Assembly: GCA_035638575.1 (NCBI GenBank)
Contig: DASQZT010000061.1
Span: 1 to 64,000, forward strand
Direction: 5' to 3'
Source of the DNA: DASQZT01 sp035638575
GTDB taxonomy: Bacteria > Acidobacteriota > Terriglobia > Bryobacterales > Bryobacteraceae
DNA: 64,000 nt
The position numbers and the translations under genes are program-made. Positions 8,002 through 16,392 of the stretch are shown one piece after another. Numbering within the stretch: position 1 is the first letter of the stretch; each line of letters opens with the position of its first letter. The notes beneath the pieces are model-generated. The model was not told the origin of the DNA, searched no databases, and was given only the letters and a program-made list of their open reading frames with translations.

Positions 8002-8934
8002 TCAAACCCCGGCCCCGGCGCTCCGCGCGTCCCAGCGGTTCCGCAGCTCGGATGTGAATTTCTGGCACGAGCCCCAGTACACGTGGATGCGCAGCTTCTC
8101 GTAGTAGTTGTTGAGGTAATCCAGAGCCTGTTGCCGCTTCCCCTTGGGGATGTCTTCGGGCAGGAGTTGCACCGATACGTGACCGTAACTGGTGGCCATC
8201 TCCATGTAATGCACCACCGTCCGGAACAGCAGCCGGAAATTCACATCCGCCAGCCGGTAACCCAGGAACAGCACCGAGGCGTCGGAGAACGCCCCCTCCA
8301 CGCGCGGCGGAATGGCCCCCTTCAGGTTCATCAGGAAATCGATGTAATCGTCTTCGGAGAGGACGATCGACCTCGGCAGTTGCGTGTGGCCGTGGAGGTG
8401 GAAGACCAGCGGCTGCTCCACGCTGGGCTGATACGACGGCTCGTTGAGCACCGAAGGCAGGCGCTGGATCTCACGGTTCCAGCGGCACACTTCCCGTTGC
8501 GGGTCCTTGCCCCTGTTTTTCAGGGCTCTCATCATGAAATCGTCGTAGTTGGTGGTGATGTAGACCGGCAGCGGAAGATCGGCTAACAACCCGTGCGGTT
8601 CCACCGGATTCTGAAAGTCCGGCGGCCCGAGGCCCTGAAAACGCGAAACGATCAGCGTTTTCGGAAACATCGGAGATTTCTGCACCGAAAGGTACTGAGC
8701 TACCCGGGCAAGGTCCCTCCCGTCCGCCAGAGGGTATTCGTACGCCTCCGCCCATTCCTGCGCCAGTTGAGAACCGAGAGGCAGCGGCGGTATGGATGCG
8801 CCCGCGCCGATGAAAGGCGTACAGGCCCCCGCCCGGATGTTCGCCAGAAGGTCGTCCCAGTCGGCTTTTGTGATTTCCGGCAGCAGTTCATCCGCCGCGC
8901 CGCTGGATCGGGCCTCGTCGGGTTCGTCGGCCAT
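8002..8934 (-). CDS. SIR2-like domain protein (probable NAD-consuming effector)
   Basis: A 310-residue protein; ATG 8934 is preceded by AAGGGAGGCGCT. It is a SIR2-fold protein: CTPFIGAGAS (residues 38-47, NAD-binding GAG), ITTNYDDFM (126-134), FHLHGH (178-183, catalytic-type His), LSEDDYIDF (192-200) and VLFLGYRLADVNFR (221-234). The zinc-binding Cys pairs of sirtuin deacetylases are absent, as in the SIR2_2-type proteins of bacterial defence systems, which hydrolyse NAD+ (for example ThsA, DSR and AVAST-linked SIR2). Neighbours are a CDPS-like gene 29 nt upstream and a STAND-WD40 gene 26 nt downstream. Deacetylase activity is not excluded but less likely. Confidence 0.9.
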   Translation of the reverse strand: MADEPDEARSSGAADELLPEITKADWDDLLANIRAGACTPFIGAGASIPPLPLGSQLAQEWAEAYEYPLADGRDLARVAQYLSVQKSPMFPKTLIVSRFQGLGPPDFQNPVEPHGLLADLPLPVYITTNYDDFMMRALKNRGKDPQREVCRWNREIQRLPSVLNEPSYQPSVEQPLVFHLHGHTQLPRSIVLSEDDYIDFLMNLKGAIPPRVEGAFSDASVLFLGYRLADVNFRLLFRTVVHYMEMATSYGHVSVQLLPEDIPKGKRQQALDYLNNYYEKLRIHVYWGSCQKFTSELRNRWDARSAGAGV

Positions 8935-8963
8935 AGCGCCTCCCTTGCAGTGTGCCTTCGCTT

Positions 8964-9710
8964 TTATTGGTCCGGCAGCGCGCCTCCTCCCGCTGCCGAT
9001 GCTCTTACAAAAGAAGGCGGAGCGAGTCTGACGAAACGGAACGCCTCGCCGCGGGTAATCGCCGAAATGTCCCCGTATTGGTTCTGATACAGGTTCCGGA
9101 TCACCTGCCTCGGCTCGTACGGGAAAATCGCCACCGGGTACGGCGGCGACATGGCGTGCGAAACGTAGAGGATGATGGCGATCTCCTCGTACATGTAATT
9201 CAGCAGCACCTCCAGCGCCGACTCCCGCTGCGCATCTTCGATTCCCGCCTCCGCCAGTTTTCCCGAGATCAGCTCCAGGATGCCCGTCCGGCAGTCCCGA
9301 ACGAAATCCGGTTTCTGCGAGCCGAGTCTCCGTACGGACTCCAGGATCTCGATGCATTGCTGTTCGATGAGCAGTTCGGAAGCCAGCACCACGCGCACGC
9401 GCGATTCCAGCGATTTGGGTATCGCCCGCACATATCCCTTCAGCAGTTGGTATCCCACCCCGAACGCTTTCGGAAAGGCCGTCTCCGGTTCGGACCGCTT
9501 GAATACCTCGATGTTATAACCCTCGAAGTGGTCGGCGACGATGATCAGGAGATCCTGAAGGTTGGCGCCCGCCCATTCTATGTACTGCCGCATACGCTCC
9601 CGCGAGAAGAACTTCGTCATGCTGAAGCTCACCCCCAGGTAACCATTCATCGGGCGCAGGCTGGCCGGCTCCAGGCCTGCATCTTCGTAGAGTACAAGCT
9701 CATCCATCAT
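8964..9710 (-). CDS. Divergent tRNA-dependent cyclodipeptide synthase (CDPS)-like protein
   Basis: A 248-residue protein, close to the ~240 of AlbC-type CDPSs. Start MMDELVLY; AGAGAGGGGG lies about 11 nt upstream of ATG 9710. It follows the CDPS layout: GVSFSMTKFFS near residue 26 (AlbC GISAGNSYFS), QYIEWAGANLQDLLIIVADH (AlbC WAGQRFERTDVVYVDTH), LNYMYEEIAI (AlbC LNYVLAEAP) and VAIFPYEP. The four AlbC active-site positions S37, Y178, E182 and Y202 map to S28, Y172, E176 and Y198, with almost the same spacing. CDPSs take amino acids from two aminoacyl-tRNAs to form a cyclodipeptide. No cyclodipeptide-tailoring gene is nearby; instead a SIR2 and a STAND gene follow. Assignment rests on motif comparison from memory, so the exact substrate or even catalysis is open. 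Confidence 0.72.
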   Translation of the reverse strand: MMDELVLYEDAGLEPASLRPMNGYLGVSFSMTKFFSRERMRQYIEWAGANLQDLLIIVADHFEGYNIEVFKRSEPETAFPKAFGVGYQLLKGYVRAIPKSLESRVRVVLASELLIEQQCIEILESVRRLGSQKPDFVRDCRTGILELISGKLAEAGIEDAQRESALEVLLNYMYEEIAIILYVSHAMSPPYPVAIFPYEPRQVIRNLYQNQYGDISAITRGEAFRFVRLAPPSFVRASAAGGGALPDQ

Positions 9711-9840
9711 GGCGCATGCCGCCCCCTCTCTGTGAAGAACAATATCACCGGCGGCACGCATGGTCAAGCAATAATCGCCCCGGCTTTCCCGGCGTGTGTA
9801 ATAGAATAATACCCGTAGGTGTTCTGCGAGGTGGCAACTT
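9711..9840. promoter_or_regulatory. Divergent promoter region between the CDPS operon and the PLP-enzyme gene
   Basis: The 130 nt between two divergent starts must hold both promoters. On the plus strand an AT-rich stretch GTAATAGAATAATACC (about 9796-9811) may contain the -10 box for the gene at 9841. No clear repressor operator is seen. Confidence 0.35.
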
Positions 9841-11460
9841 ATGGCAACGTTGTTCTGGAACAAAGTTAAAGAGCCGTGGACCCATTTCAATCGCCGGGAC
9901 CTGTTCCGGCGAGGCGGACTGCTCGCCGCGGCGCAGGCGCTCGGCGGAAGCTTCAAAGCCGTGGCGGCGCCGCTCGAGATCGGACCCAACATGTACCGCT
10001 CCATCGGCGTGCGGCCGCTCATCAACGCGCGCGGCACGTTCACCATCATCACCGGGTCGCAAACGCTTCCGGAAGTGAAGCGCGCCATGGACGAGGCGTC
10101 CCGCGGCTTCGTGCAGATGGACGAGCTGATGGACGCGGTGGGCCGGCGCCTGGCGGAGTTGAGCGGCGCCGAATGGGGCATCGTGACGGCGGGCTGCGCG
10201 GCTGGTCTGACGCACTGCGCCACCGCGGCCATTGCCGGCGGCAACCCGGAGCGCATGCAGCGGCTGCCCAACGTGGCCGGGCTGAAGAGCGAGGTGGTGG
10301 TCCCCGCATACTCGCACAACGTCTACGACCACGCCATCCGCATGCCGGGCGCGAAGCTGGTCCTGGTGCGCGACCGGGCGGAACTGGAGCCCGCGTTCAA
10401 CGACCGCACCGCCCTGGTCTACATTCTGGCCGGCCCGCAGGACGACGGGCCGCTGGGCACGCGCGTGGTCGCCGAGGTCGCGCGGCGGAAGGGCGTGCCC
10501 GTGGTTGTGGATGCGGCCGCCGAGATCCTCACGCTGAAGCCTAATGTTCATCTGGCGCGCGGCGCCAACGTGGTGGCCTACAGCGGCGGCAAGTGCATCC
10601 GCGGACCGCAGGCCGCCGGACTCCTGTTGGGCGACAAGAGCTTCCTCCAGGCCGCGTGGATCAACAGCGCGCCGCATCACGCCTTCGGCCGCTCGGTCAA
10701 GGTCGGCAAAGAGGAGATCATGGGGATGCTGGCGGCGGTGGAGATGTGGGTCAAACGCGATCACAAGGCCGAGTGGGCCGAGTGGGAAGCGCGGCTCAAC
10801 AGCATCGCCGCCGCGGTCAAGAAAATCGACGGCGTCAGCACCAGGGTGAACCAGCCGTCGGCGGACCTGTCGAACCGCACGCCGGAGCTGATGGTGCAGT
10901 GGGACGGCGCGAAACTCGGGATCACCGGGCAGGAGGTGAACCAGATCCTGATGGATACTGATCCGCGGATCAACCTGGCGCGCGCCAGCGGCAGCCGCTC
11001 GGGCAACATGGCCAGCATGGTGGCCGTGGTCCCCTACCAGATGATGCCCGGCGACGAGAAGGTGGTGGCCGAACGGTTGTACGCGCTGCTTTCCAAGCCG
11101 CCGAAGATCGAGCCGCCACCGCCCACGCCGCAGGGACAGCCGGCGACCCTGGCGGGCCAGTGGGAGCTGCGCATGGATTTCGTGTACGGGTCGGCCAATC
11201 ACAAGCTGGTCTTCGAGCAGGACGGCACGCGGCTGACGGGCACCCACGAGGGCGAATTCGCTTCAGGCGATTTGACCGGATCGGTGGCCGCCGACACCGT
11301 GCGCTTCCAGAGTTCCCTGCCGACCGATGGGACGCGGGTTTCGTTCCAGTTCACTGGGAAAGTGGAGAACGGCAAGATGTCCGGGACCGTGGGACTGGGC
11401 GAGTATGGTGACGCGCGGTGGAGCGCGGTGAAGCACCAATATCGAACGGGGCGAGGTTAG
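9841..11460 (+). CDS. Exported SelA-like PLP-dependent enzyme
   Basis: A 539-residue protein. The N-terminus NRRDLFRRGGLLAAAQALGG looks like a Tat signal. Residues 60-420 are a fold-type I PLP enzyme of the SelA-related group (as in D-glucosaminate-6-phosphate ammonia-lyase): INARGTFTIITGSQTLP, TAGCAAGLTHC, VVVDAAAE and the PLP-lysine segment YSGGKCIRGPQAAGLLLG (K251). About residues 435-539 form an extra beta-rich domain (GQWELRMDF... GTRLTGTHEGEF). It is followed after 13 nt by a RidA-like gene, which fits an enamine/imine-releasing lyase. The convergent amidohydrolase resembles the partner gene found next to SelA-like enzymes elsewhere. Substrate unknown; probably an exported amino-sugar or amino-acid lyase. 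Confidence 0.82.
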   Translation: MATLFWNKVKEPWTHFNRRDLFRRGGLLAAAQALGGSFKAVAAPLEIGPNMYRSIGVRPLINARGTFTIITGSQTLPEVKRAMDEASRGFVQMDELMDAVGRRLAELSGAEWGIVTAGCAAGLTHCATAAIAGGNPERMQRLPNVAGLKSEVVVPAYSHNVYDHAIRMPGAKLVLVRDRAELEPAFNDRTALVYILAGPQDDGPLGTRVVAEVARRKGVPVVVDAAAEILTLKPNVHLARGANVVAYSGGKCIRGPQAAGLLLGDKSFLQAAWINSAPHHAFGRSVKVGKEEIMGMLAAVEMWVKRDHKAEWAEWEARLNSIAAAVKKIDGVSTRVNQPSADLSNRTPELMVQWDGAKLGITGQEVNQILMDTDPRINLARASGSRSGNMASMVAVVPYQMMPGDEKVVAERLYALLSKPPKIEPPPPTPQGQPATLAGQWELRMDFVYGSANHKLVFEQDGTRLTGTHEGEFASGDLTGSVAADTVRFQSSLPTDGTRVSFQFTGKVENGKMSGTVGLGEYGDARWSAVKHQYRTGRG

Positions 11461-11473
11461 CCGAGGAGAGTCT

Positions 11474-11929
11474 ATGACGAGCAACAGACGGAAATTTCTC
11501 AAAGGTGGGGCGGTCGTAGCCGCCGCAACCGCCGCCGCTGCGCCCGCCGCGGCGCAGGAGTCGAAGCCCACCAAGAAGGTGCTGTATGCCAACGGGCGGA
11601 AGCCGGCCACCACGCCGATGTTCAGCGGTACCGTGGCCTACGGCAACCTGCTGTTCATCGCTGGAGTCGGCTACCACGAGGCAGGCGACATCAAGGTGCA
11701 CACCAAGGGCGTCCTCGACTCGATCAAGAAGCAACTGGAAGCCGTCGGGTCGTCCATGGAGAAGGTGCTGAAGTGCAACGTGTACCTGGCCGACCTGAAG
11801 GATTACGCCGCGATGAACGAGGTCTACCAGGGGAGCTTCGGGGCCGAGCCGCCGGTGCGCACCACCATCGCGGCCGCGGGCGTCCCCGGGAACTCGCTGG
11901 TCGAGATCGACGTGATCGCCTACATCTGA
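11474..11929 (+). CDS. Exported RidA/YjgF-family protein
   Basis: A 151-residue protein with a Tat-like signal (SNRRKFLKGGAVVAAATAAAA) followed by a RidA domain: FSGTVAYGNLLFIAGVG, VHTKGVLDSIKKQLEAVGSS, KCNVYLADLKDYAAMNEVY and the active-site end PPVRTTIAAAGVPGNSLVEI, including the family Arg and Glu. RidA proteins hydrolyse reactive enamines and imines released by PLP enzymes. It lies 13 nt behind the SelA-like gene. RidA is normally cytoplasmic, so an exported version next to an exported PLP enzyme is notable. Confidence 0.88.
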   Translation: MTSNRRKFLKGGAVVAAATAAAAPAAAQESKPTKKVLYANGRKPATTPMFSGTVAYGNLLFIAGVGYHEAGDIKVHTKGVLDSIKKQLEAVGSSMEKVLKCNVYLADLKDYAAMNEVYQGSFGAEPPVRTTIAAAGVPGNSLVEIDVIAYI

Positions 11930-11937
11930 TCGGATGA

Positions 11938-13260
11938 CTACTTCTTGGCCGGGGCGCCGCGGCCGCCGCGCGCGGGCGTGATGGCGTCCCATGCGGCGTT
12001 GCCGGTGTTGGTGTAGCCGGGCGGGAGCGTGGTCCATTCCGGGCGCGTGATGCCGTTCAGGTCGTAGACCACTTTGCCGTCGCGAAGGGTCAGCTCGCAG
12101 ATCAGCTTCTGTTTGCCCGCGAGGCGCGCGCCGTACATGTCGGTGAATCCGAAATTGCCCGTCGCGAGGCTCATGACCGTGACGTCGGCGGGCGCGCCCA
12201 CCGAGAGGTTGCCCAGCTCTTCGTGGTGGATTTCCTTGGCCGGGTTCCAGGTGGAGCGCAGAATCACGTCGTCCACCGAAAGGCCCAGCGCCAGGAACTT
12301 GCTCATCAGGTTGAGCATGTCCTTCATGCCCGAATTCATGCTTCCCACGTGGAGGTCGGTGGAGATCGAGTCGGGAAGAAAGCCCTGGCGGATGGCCGGC
12401 ACGGCGACGCGCCACGCGAAACTGCCGCCGCCGTGGCCCACGTCGAAGATCACGCCGCGCTTGCGGCCTTCGGGCATGCCGGGATTCACGCGGCCGGCAT
12501 CGTCCAGTTCGTGGCGCAGGCCCGAATAGCAATGCGTGTAGATGTCGCCGGGCCGCAGCTTCTTGGTGACGAGGTCGTACAGCGGGCGCTCCGGGTGGTC
12601 GTTTCCGAAATCCACCATCACCGGAATTGCGGCCAGCGTGCCGGCTTCGACGGCGTGCTCCACGGGGGTCCACTCGGGGCCGGTGTAGTGCGCGGTCTTG
12701 ATGCCCACGATCAAGCCTTTATACTTCTTGGCCATGTCGGCGGCGGGTGCGGCCTCCATGTCGGCGAGATCGTTTTCGAACTTTGCGCCGCGCATGCCGT
12801 TGCCCACGATGTTCAGGAAGGCCAGCACGCGGGTCTTCGAGCGGTCGATGATGCGCTGCTTGAAATCCTCGAAGTTGCGCCAGCCCGCGCAGCCCGCATC
12901 GGCCACCGTGGTGACGCCCACGCGGAACATGTAGCCGTCGGGGTACAGGCTGTTGTCCCCGGCGTAGGACGCGCGCTCGCCCGTGCCGGCGAAGACGTGG
13001 ACGTGGATATCCACCAGGCCGGGCGTGACGTACAAGCCGGCGGCATTCACCGTCTTCAGCGCGTCTTTGGGATCGAGATTCTGGGCGACGGCGGCGATCT
13101 TGCCGTCCTTGATGGCGACGTCGCGGACCGCGCTGATGCCGTTCTTGGGATCGATGACGTGCCCGCCCTGGAGGAGCAGATCGTAACGGGACTGGCCGTA
13201 CGCCGAGCCGCATAGCCAGAGAGGGGCGGCCATGCAGGCGGAGATTCGCATGTGTCTCAT
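11938..13260 (-). CDS. Exported amidohydrolase (dihydroorotase-like, EF_0837 type)
   Basis: A 440-residue protein with an N-terminal signal (ACMAAPLWLCGSAYGQ). Metal-site motifs of the amidohydrolase superfamily are all visible: DIHVHVFAG (HxH), GIKTAHYTG (bridging Lys), YTHCYSG, FDVGHGGGSF and STDLHVGS (terminal Asp). The closest remembered group is the EF_0837/AHA_3915 family, whose genes pair with SelA-like PLP enzymes, matching the convergent neighbour at 9841. It would hydrolyse a cyclic amide or N-acyl bond outside the cytoplasm. Ends 9 nt from the RidA gene, tail to tail. Confidence 0.85.
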   Translation of the reverse strand: MRHMRISACMAAPLWLCGSAYGQSRYDLLLQGGHVIDPKNGISAVRDVAIKDGKIAAVAQNLDPKDALKTVNAAGLYVTPGLVDIHVHVFAGTGERASYAGDNSLYPDGYMFRVGVTTVADAGCAGWRNFEDFKQRIIDRSKTRVLAFLNIVGNGMRGAKFENDLADMEAAPAADMAKKYKGLIVGIKTAHYTGPEWTPVEHAVEAGTLAAIPVMVDFGNDHPERPLYDLVTKKLRPGDIYTHCYSGLRHELDDAGRVNPGMPEGRKRGVIFDVGHGGGSFAWRVAVPAIRQGFLPDSISTDLHVGSMNSGMKDMLNLMSKFLALGLSVDDVILRSTWNPAKEIHHEELGNLSVGAPADVTVMSLATGNFGFTDMYGARLAGKQKLICELTLRDGKVVYDLNGITRPEWTTLPPGYTNTGNAAWDAITPARGGRGAPAKK

Positions 13261-13267
13261 AGCTCCA

Positions 13268-14197
13268 TTACCGGGAAAGATCGATTACCGCGTAAGTCTT
13301 CAGCTCGGGCAGAGTGAACTCGGTGGCGTCGGTGTCGGCGACAAAATCGAGCAACTCTTCTCCCGGGCTGCCGGCCGCGGCCAGCCGGTGTTTTTCATAG
13401 TGCCCCAGAACGCGCACTCGGACGCCATCGACTTTCCGCTGAGCGCCGGCATAGTTGAGCAGGTGAACCCGCAGGCCATCCGGCGCAACCGTGACGCGCG
13501 CCACCACCACGAGGCTTCCGTAGATGCGCACGGAGCGCTTCTCGTCGGTCAATTTGGCGCGGACCGCGTGGGCCATCACTCCCGGGTTCTTGGCATCTTC
13601 GAGCGGGAAGTCCTTGGTGCCGAGCCGCACGTTGAGCTTCAGTTTCGGGTCGGGCTGGCGGACGATCTGGAACAGAAGGTTCTCGCGCATCATGAGGTTC
13701 ATGACTTCGCCGGCGGCGGGCGAGCCATCGTCGAGGAAGCCGATGTCGGCCAGCGCGGGCATATCGGGCTTGTCGACGCCGCGGAGAAACTCGAGCATCT
13801 GGGCAAACGGTTTCAGTCCGGCGTCATCCGGATGGACCATGGCGCTGCCGCCATAGCAGAACGCCTCGGCGGCGGCCAGCGCGGCTTGCGCGCCTTTCGC
13901 TTCGTAGGTGAAGCGGCCCTGAGGTCGGCGCTGGTATTGCCAGCCGTTCAGGTCGAGCCAGGGAGAGCGCGAGGCGGAGCCGAGGTCGATGCGGTAATTG
14001 ACGCCGGGAGGGCGCAACTTCACGGCGGGCTGGGGGTCGGCCGGCTCCGCCGAGATTCCCGCGACATTCTGCCACGCGCTCAAGCGGGCGCGCGGGACCA
14101 GGACCCTCGTGATGCCCGCTTCGCGCAGCGCCGGGGCGGTGTCCGGCGGGGCGTCCCACAAGAGGCCGGGCAGGGCGGCGGCCAGCAACAGGAGCAT
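13268..14197 (-). CDS. Secreted protein of unknown function
   Basis: A 309-residue protein starting MLLLLAAALPGLLWDAPPDT, a short signal peptide. The start ATG overlaps the stop of the upstream DUF362 gene in a TGATG, so translation is coupled. I recognise no family. Visible features are REAGITRVLVPR, a predicted beta-rich C-terminus (SVRIYGSLVVVARVTV, VRVRVLGHYEKHR) and LPELKTYAVIDL at the end, which recalls the last strands of secreted glycoside-hydrolase-like proteins. The role may be linked to DUF362. Confidence 0.75.
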   Translation of the reverse strand: MLLLLAAALPGLLWDAPPDTAPALREAGITRVLVPRARLSAWQNVAGISAEPADPQPAVKLRPPGVNYRIDLGSASRSPWLDLNGWQYQRRPQGRFTYEAKGAQAALAAAEAFCYGGSAMVHPDDAGLKPFAQMLEFLRGVDKPDMPALADIGFLDDGSPAAGEVMNLMMRENLLFQIVRQPDPKLKLNVRLGTKDFPLEDAKNPGVMAHAVRAKLTDEKRSVRIYGSLVVVARVTVAPDGLRVHLLNYAGAQRKVDGVRVRVLGHYEKHRLAAAGSPGEELLDFVADTDATEFTLPELKTYAVIDLSR

Positions 14198-15306
14198 CAC
14201 ACCTCCACCACCTGCAGCTTGATCTGATCGCTGGGGAAAACGCCCAGGCCCAGCTTCGACGCGTATTCGACATGGCCGGGCTCGCGAATGTAGCGGTTGA
14301 AATTCGGGTCCTTGGGGTCGCCGAGGCGCTCGCGGGAACGATCGAAAATCGTGATCGCGTTCTCGGCTTTGCGCTTCTCTTCGATCAAGTCGATGAGCTT
14401 GTGGTCCATGGCCACAGGGTCGGTTCCGATCATGAGCTGCTTGGGGTAGAAGCGGAAGCGCTCGCTTTCGCTGAAGGGGCCGGCATGCCAGACGCCCATC
14501 AGGCCGTCCATCACGTTGAGCACCACGCGGGAGCGGACCGGCTCGGTGGCGGCCAGCGTGCCGATGAACGAGTAGGTGAACGTCTTTTCGAAGCGGTGCG
14601 AACGGGCGACGTTGGAGAAATCGCCGTAGGCGACGTTCTTCAGGCAACCCGTGACGCCGGACGCCTGGTGCTCCTTGGCGTTGGGCACGTTGATGATTTT
14701 CGTGAGGGTGTTGGACACCAGGCGGACGACGTTGGACCGCGTGTCGTCCTCCCCGAAGAAGCTGGTCTCGACGTAGACGCGCGGGTCGTAACCGAGGATG
14801 GAGCCTCGCGAGTCTTCCGCGGCCACGATGTTGGCGCCCGCCGGAAGGAACTTGGCATAGGGCACGGTGCGCAACTGGTTGTCGAATCGCTCGTAGACGT
14901 AGATCTGTCTGGCGGGCACTCCAACCGCCACGAGGTTCTCGGCAATGGCGCCGACCACTTCGGGGCTCGAGCGGACGTTGGGCGCTCCGGAGCAGTTGAC
15001 CTTGATCCCCACGACATCGGCGGGCGAAACGAATCGCGCCCACGCGTCCTCGTTGCGATTGTCGCCGGTGAGCGCTTTCATGCCGGCGGCCAGCATCTGT
15101 TTGACGGTGTCCTGGTTCACGCTGCGGGATGCCGCGTCGATCGATTTGTCGGCATGCACCCGAACGACGCGGCCCGGATAAGGGCCGGGCATCCCGGGTT
15201 TCGCGGCCGCCTTGAAGGGCGTGACCACACGGTACGCGGGCTGATCGCCCTGGCCGCGCACAAGGGTCGACGCCGCGGCGCCGTAAAGGAACAATCGCCT
15301 GTGCAT
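14197..15306 (-). CDS. DUF362 domain protein with export signal
   Basis: A 369-residue protein: MHRRLFLYGAAASTLVRGQ is a Tat/Sec-like signal, followed by a DUF362 domain with DVVGIKVNCSGAPNVRSSPEVV, IYVYERFDNQL, IINVPNAKEHQASGVTGCLKNVAYGDFSN and LMIGTDPVAMDHKLIDLIEE. DUF362 proteins often accompany iron-sulfur or radical chemistry, but no CxxCxxC cluster is visible here. Translationally coupled to the next gene (TGATG). Confidence 0.85.
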   Translation of the reverse strand: MHRRLFLYGAAASTLVRGQGDQPAYRVVTPFKAAAKPGMPGPYPGRVVRVHADKSIDAASRSVNQDTVKQMLAAGMKALTGDNRNEDAWARFVSPADVVGIKVNCSGAPNVRSSPEVVGAIAENLVAVGVPARQIYVYERFDNQLRTVPYAKFLPAGANIVAAEDSRGSILGYDPRVYVETSFFGEDDTRSNVVRLVSNTLTKIINVPNAKEHQASGVTGCLKNVAYGDFSNVARSHRFEKTFTYSFIGTLAATEPVRSRVVLNVMDGLMGVWHAGPFSESERFRFYPKQLMIGTDPVAMDHKLIDLIEEKRKAENAITIFDRSRERLGDPKDPNFNRYIREPGHVEYASKLGLGVFPSDQIKLQVVEV

Positions 15307-15336
15307 ATATGCGATTCCAGTCTATTACACCGGGGC

Positions 15337-16320
15337 TCAGGCGTGCCCCAGAATGGGGTGCGGCTGGTAGCAGTCGTGAAGCGTCTTCAGCTCCGCGGCG
15401 TCGAGCTTCAGCGCGGCCGCGGCGACGGCCTCTTCCAGATGGGGCATCTTGCTGGCGCCGATGATGGGCGCGGTCACTCCGGGCTGGTGCAGGATCCAGG
15501 CGAGCGCCACCTGCGCATTGGAGACGCCGCGGTTGCGGGCCACCTCGGTGATCCGATCGACGACGGCAAAGTCGCCGGGCCGGTAGTACAGGCCGTGACC
15601 GAAAGCGTCGGTCCTGGCACGGACGGTTTCCCCCTGGCCCTCGGGCCGGCGATTGCCCGCGACGAAGCCGCGCGCCAGCGGGCTCCACGGGATCACCCCA
15701 ATGCCTTCGGCGCGGCAAAGCGGCAGCATCTCCCGCTCCTCCTCGCGGTAGATCACGTTGTAGTGGTTTTGCATGCTGACGAAGCGCTTCAGGCGCAACT
15801 GATCGGCGCGGTAGAGCATCCTGGCGAACTGCCAGGCATACATGGACGAAGCTCCGAGATAGAGGGCCTTGCCCATGCGGACCACGTCGTTCAAAGCTTC
15901 GAGCGTCTCGTCGACCGGCGTGGCGGGATCGAAGCGATGAATCTGGTAGAGGTCGACGTAATCGGTGCCGAGGCGCCGCAGGCTGTCGTCGATGGAGCGC
16001 AGGATGTGCTTGCGGGACAAGCCGCGCTGATTGGGATCGTCGCCCATGGGGCTGCAGACCTTGGTGGCGATGACGACCTTGTCGCGCGAGGGGCCGAAAT
16101 CGCGGATGGCGCGTCCGAGGATTTCTTCGCTGACGCCGAGCGAATAGACGTCCGCGGTGTCGAAGAAATTGAAGCCCAGCTCCAGGGCGCGGCGGATGAA
16201 GGGGCGGCTCTCCTCTTCTTCGAGCACCCAGTCGCGCCACTGCTTGGAGCCGTAGGTCATCATGCCGAGACAGAGCCGCGAGACCTTGAGGCCGGTAGAT
16301 CCGAGGTTAACGAAGTCCAT
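15337..16320 (-). CDS. Aldo/keto reductase
   Basis: A 327-residue TIM-barrel oxidoreductase. Start ATG 16320 (MDFVNLGSTGLKVSRLCLGM). Family marks: FFDTADVYSLGVSEEILG (catalytic Asp and Tyr), VVIATKV (Lys), YVDLYQIHRFD (His), MQNHYNVIYREEERE, IPWSPLARGFVAG and the NADP-binding IIGASKMPHLEEAV. It probably reduces carbonyls with NADPH in the cytoplasm; substrate unknown. It has no signal peptide, unlike its downstream neighbours. Confidence 0.92.
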   Translation of the reverse strand: MDFVNLGSTGLKVSRLCLGMMTYGSKQWRDWVLEEEESRPFIRRALELGFNFFDTADVYSLGVSEEILGRAIRDFGPSRDKVVIATKVCSPMGDDPNQRGLSRKHILRSIDDSLRRLGTDYVDLYQIHRFDPATPVDETLEALNDVVRMGKALYLGASSMYAWQFARMLYRADQLRLKRFVSMQNHYNVIYREEEREMLPLCRAEGIGVIPWSPLARGFVAGNRRPEGQGETVRARTDAFGHGLYYRPGDFAVVDRITEVARNRGVSNAQVALAWILHQPGVTAPIIGASKMPHLEEAVAAAALKLDAAELKTLHDCYQPHPILGHA

Positions 16321-16392
16321 TCTTTGGGTGTAGCACAAGCAGGGCCGGGGGCGGTGCGAGGGCGTTCCGCGGGGTCCCGGGCGCCGGCGGAG

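Noticed and set aside
8964..9357. Possible upstream extension of the SIR2 protein into the CDPS gene
   Set aside because: The extended frame is out of phase with the CDPS gene and ATG 8934 has a strong ribosome-binding site and begins just ahead of the SIR2 fold.
13268..16240. Reading 13268-16240 (minus) as one 990-residue protein
   Set aside because: The upstream two thirds lie in a shadow frame of the DUF362 and AKR genes. Only the last 309 residues have a signal peptide and a coupled TGATG start.
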